Source: Euprymna scolopes (lineage: Eukaryota; Mollusca; Cephalopoda; Sepiida; Sepiolidae). Taken from it: a stretch of DNA of 45,152 bases. The stretch covers positions 84,955,364-85,000,515 of the forward strand of contig CM044496.1 in NCBI GenBank assembly GCA_024364805.1, in the 5' to 3' direction. The notes under the pieces are model-generated. The model did not search any database, had not been told where the DNA came from, and saw nothing but the letters and a program-made list of their open reading frames with translations. Numbering within the stretch: position 1 is the first letter of the stretch; each line of letters begins with the position of its first letter. Both the position numbers and the translations under genes were made by a program. Shown here one piece after another: positions 44,460 through 45,152 of the stretch.

Positions 44460-45152
44460 CTATAAATGACATTAAAAACAGAAATTAATGCATCATACAT
44501 TTCAAACAAAATACTGGAAGTCTGTAATTCAGGATGATAGAATAAACTACAGAAAATTTGTTGATGTTGTCTTAACCTTCAACACAAGTGCATCTGTCTC
44601 ATATGGTGTCATGATCATAGTGCCAAATTAGTGTAGATAGTGGCGAATGCTTTCACAAGCTTTGCATTCAAGAGAAAAAAATCTTGTTTTATCATATTTT
44701 ATGATTTAGAAAGTGACTTAGTTGTTGGGGATTAGATTACATCTTTTGTAATTCTAATAAAAGACATCTCAGGATTGCTATTCAATTGTAACAGCCAAAA
44801 AAATCATAGTTTGGAGTTATATTTTTTGTAAATTTAGAAATCACTCTGTGCATCATGGATTCACTTATAGTGAACAATATTTTTCCAAATTGAACAGAAA
44901 CAAGAATGAACAGAGTATCACCATGAGAAGACTAACTAAATAATTTAAAAACTAGTATATCAGTTATTTGAACAATGTTAGTACAATACTTAGATATATT
45001 AGTTTTCATCTTTACCTAGATGCTATCATTTTATAGTTAGCATGAAGAAAAATATTTGTAAAATTCCATGGGAAAAACATGCTAAATATTTGCATGAGAG
45101 TAATTATTGATTATTTTTATCATTCAAACACTACCGTGTTTGAATATATGGT
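44460..45152. other. ATM intron, partial (upstream of first exon seen)
   Basis: A+T-rich intron sequence to the window edge; no structure recognised. Confidence 0.6.

Overview
This is eukaryotic DNA from an animal. It is strongly A+T-rich, and protein-coding sequence appears only as short pieces separated by GT-AG introns of 93 to about 5,500 bases. All recognised coding sequence belongs to one gene on the minus strand, the DNA-damage checkpoint kinase ATM. I find 22 internal exons between positions 872 and 44459. Joined in transcription order (high to low coordinate) they give exactly 1,121 codons with every exon phase compatible and no stop. By landmarks I remember from the human protein, this covers roughly residues 1190 to 2340 of about 3,056: the C-terminal part of the HEAT solenoid and the first part of the FAT domain. 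The N-terminal HEAT repeats lie beyond the high end of the window. The rest of FAT, the kinase domain and FATC lie beyond the low end.

The remaining ~90% is intron, filled with decayed mobile DNA. There are three LINE relics (6980-7540, 24430-24760, 25085-26430), a Tc1/mariner transposase relic (30484-31456), the 5' part of a second mariner (31659-32004), Helitron-type elements (13653 into the assembly gap, 34698-35729, and two abutting termini at 42883/42884), a Ty3/Gypsy fossil fragment (about 11600-12030), two possible solo LTRs (17532-17934, 32005-32289), several tRNA-like SINE heads, and a SINE-like unit with a 5S rRNA-derived segment next to a tRNA-like one (5285-5700). The most characteristic family is a fold-back (MITE-like) repeat whose ends read CTTGTCCAGAATTC. 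Four clear copies and one diverged relative sit in ATM introns, and each can fold into a hairpin of about 70-130 base pairs.

The organism is probably a lophotrochozoan, most likely a mollusc. The 5S-like segment resembles molluscan 5S rRNA, and the element mix and a repeat at about 37170-37350 remind me of cephalopod genomes. That species inference is weak; the ATM identification is strong.

I see no prokaryotic operons, CRISPR arrays, complete rRNA or tRNA genes, or second host gene. Points worth following up are the apparent absence of the SQ autophosphorylation site (human S1981), two in-frame splice choices at one exon junction, the repeated intronic hairpins, the composite 5S/tRNA SINE, and a gene-like relic of unknown origin at 1330-2480.
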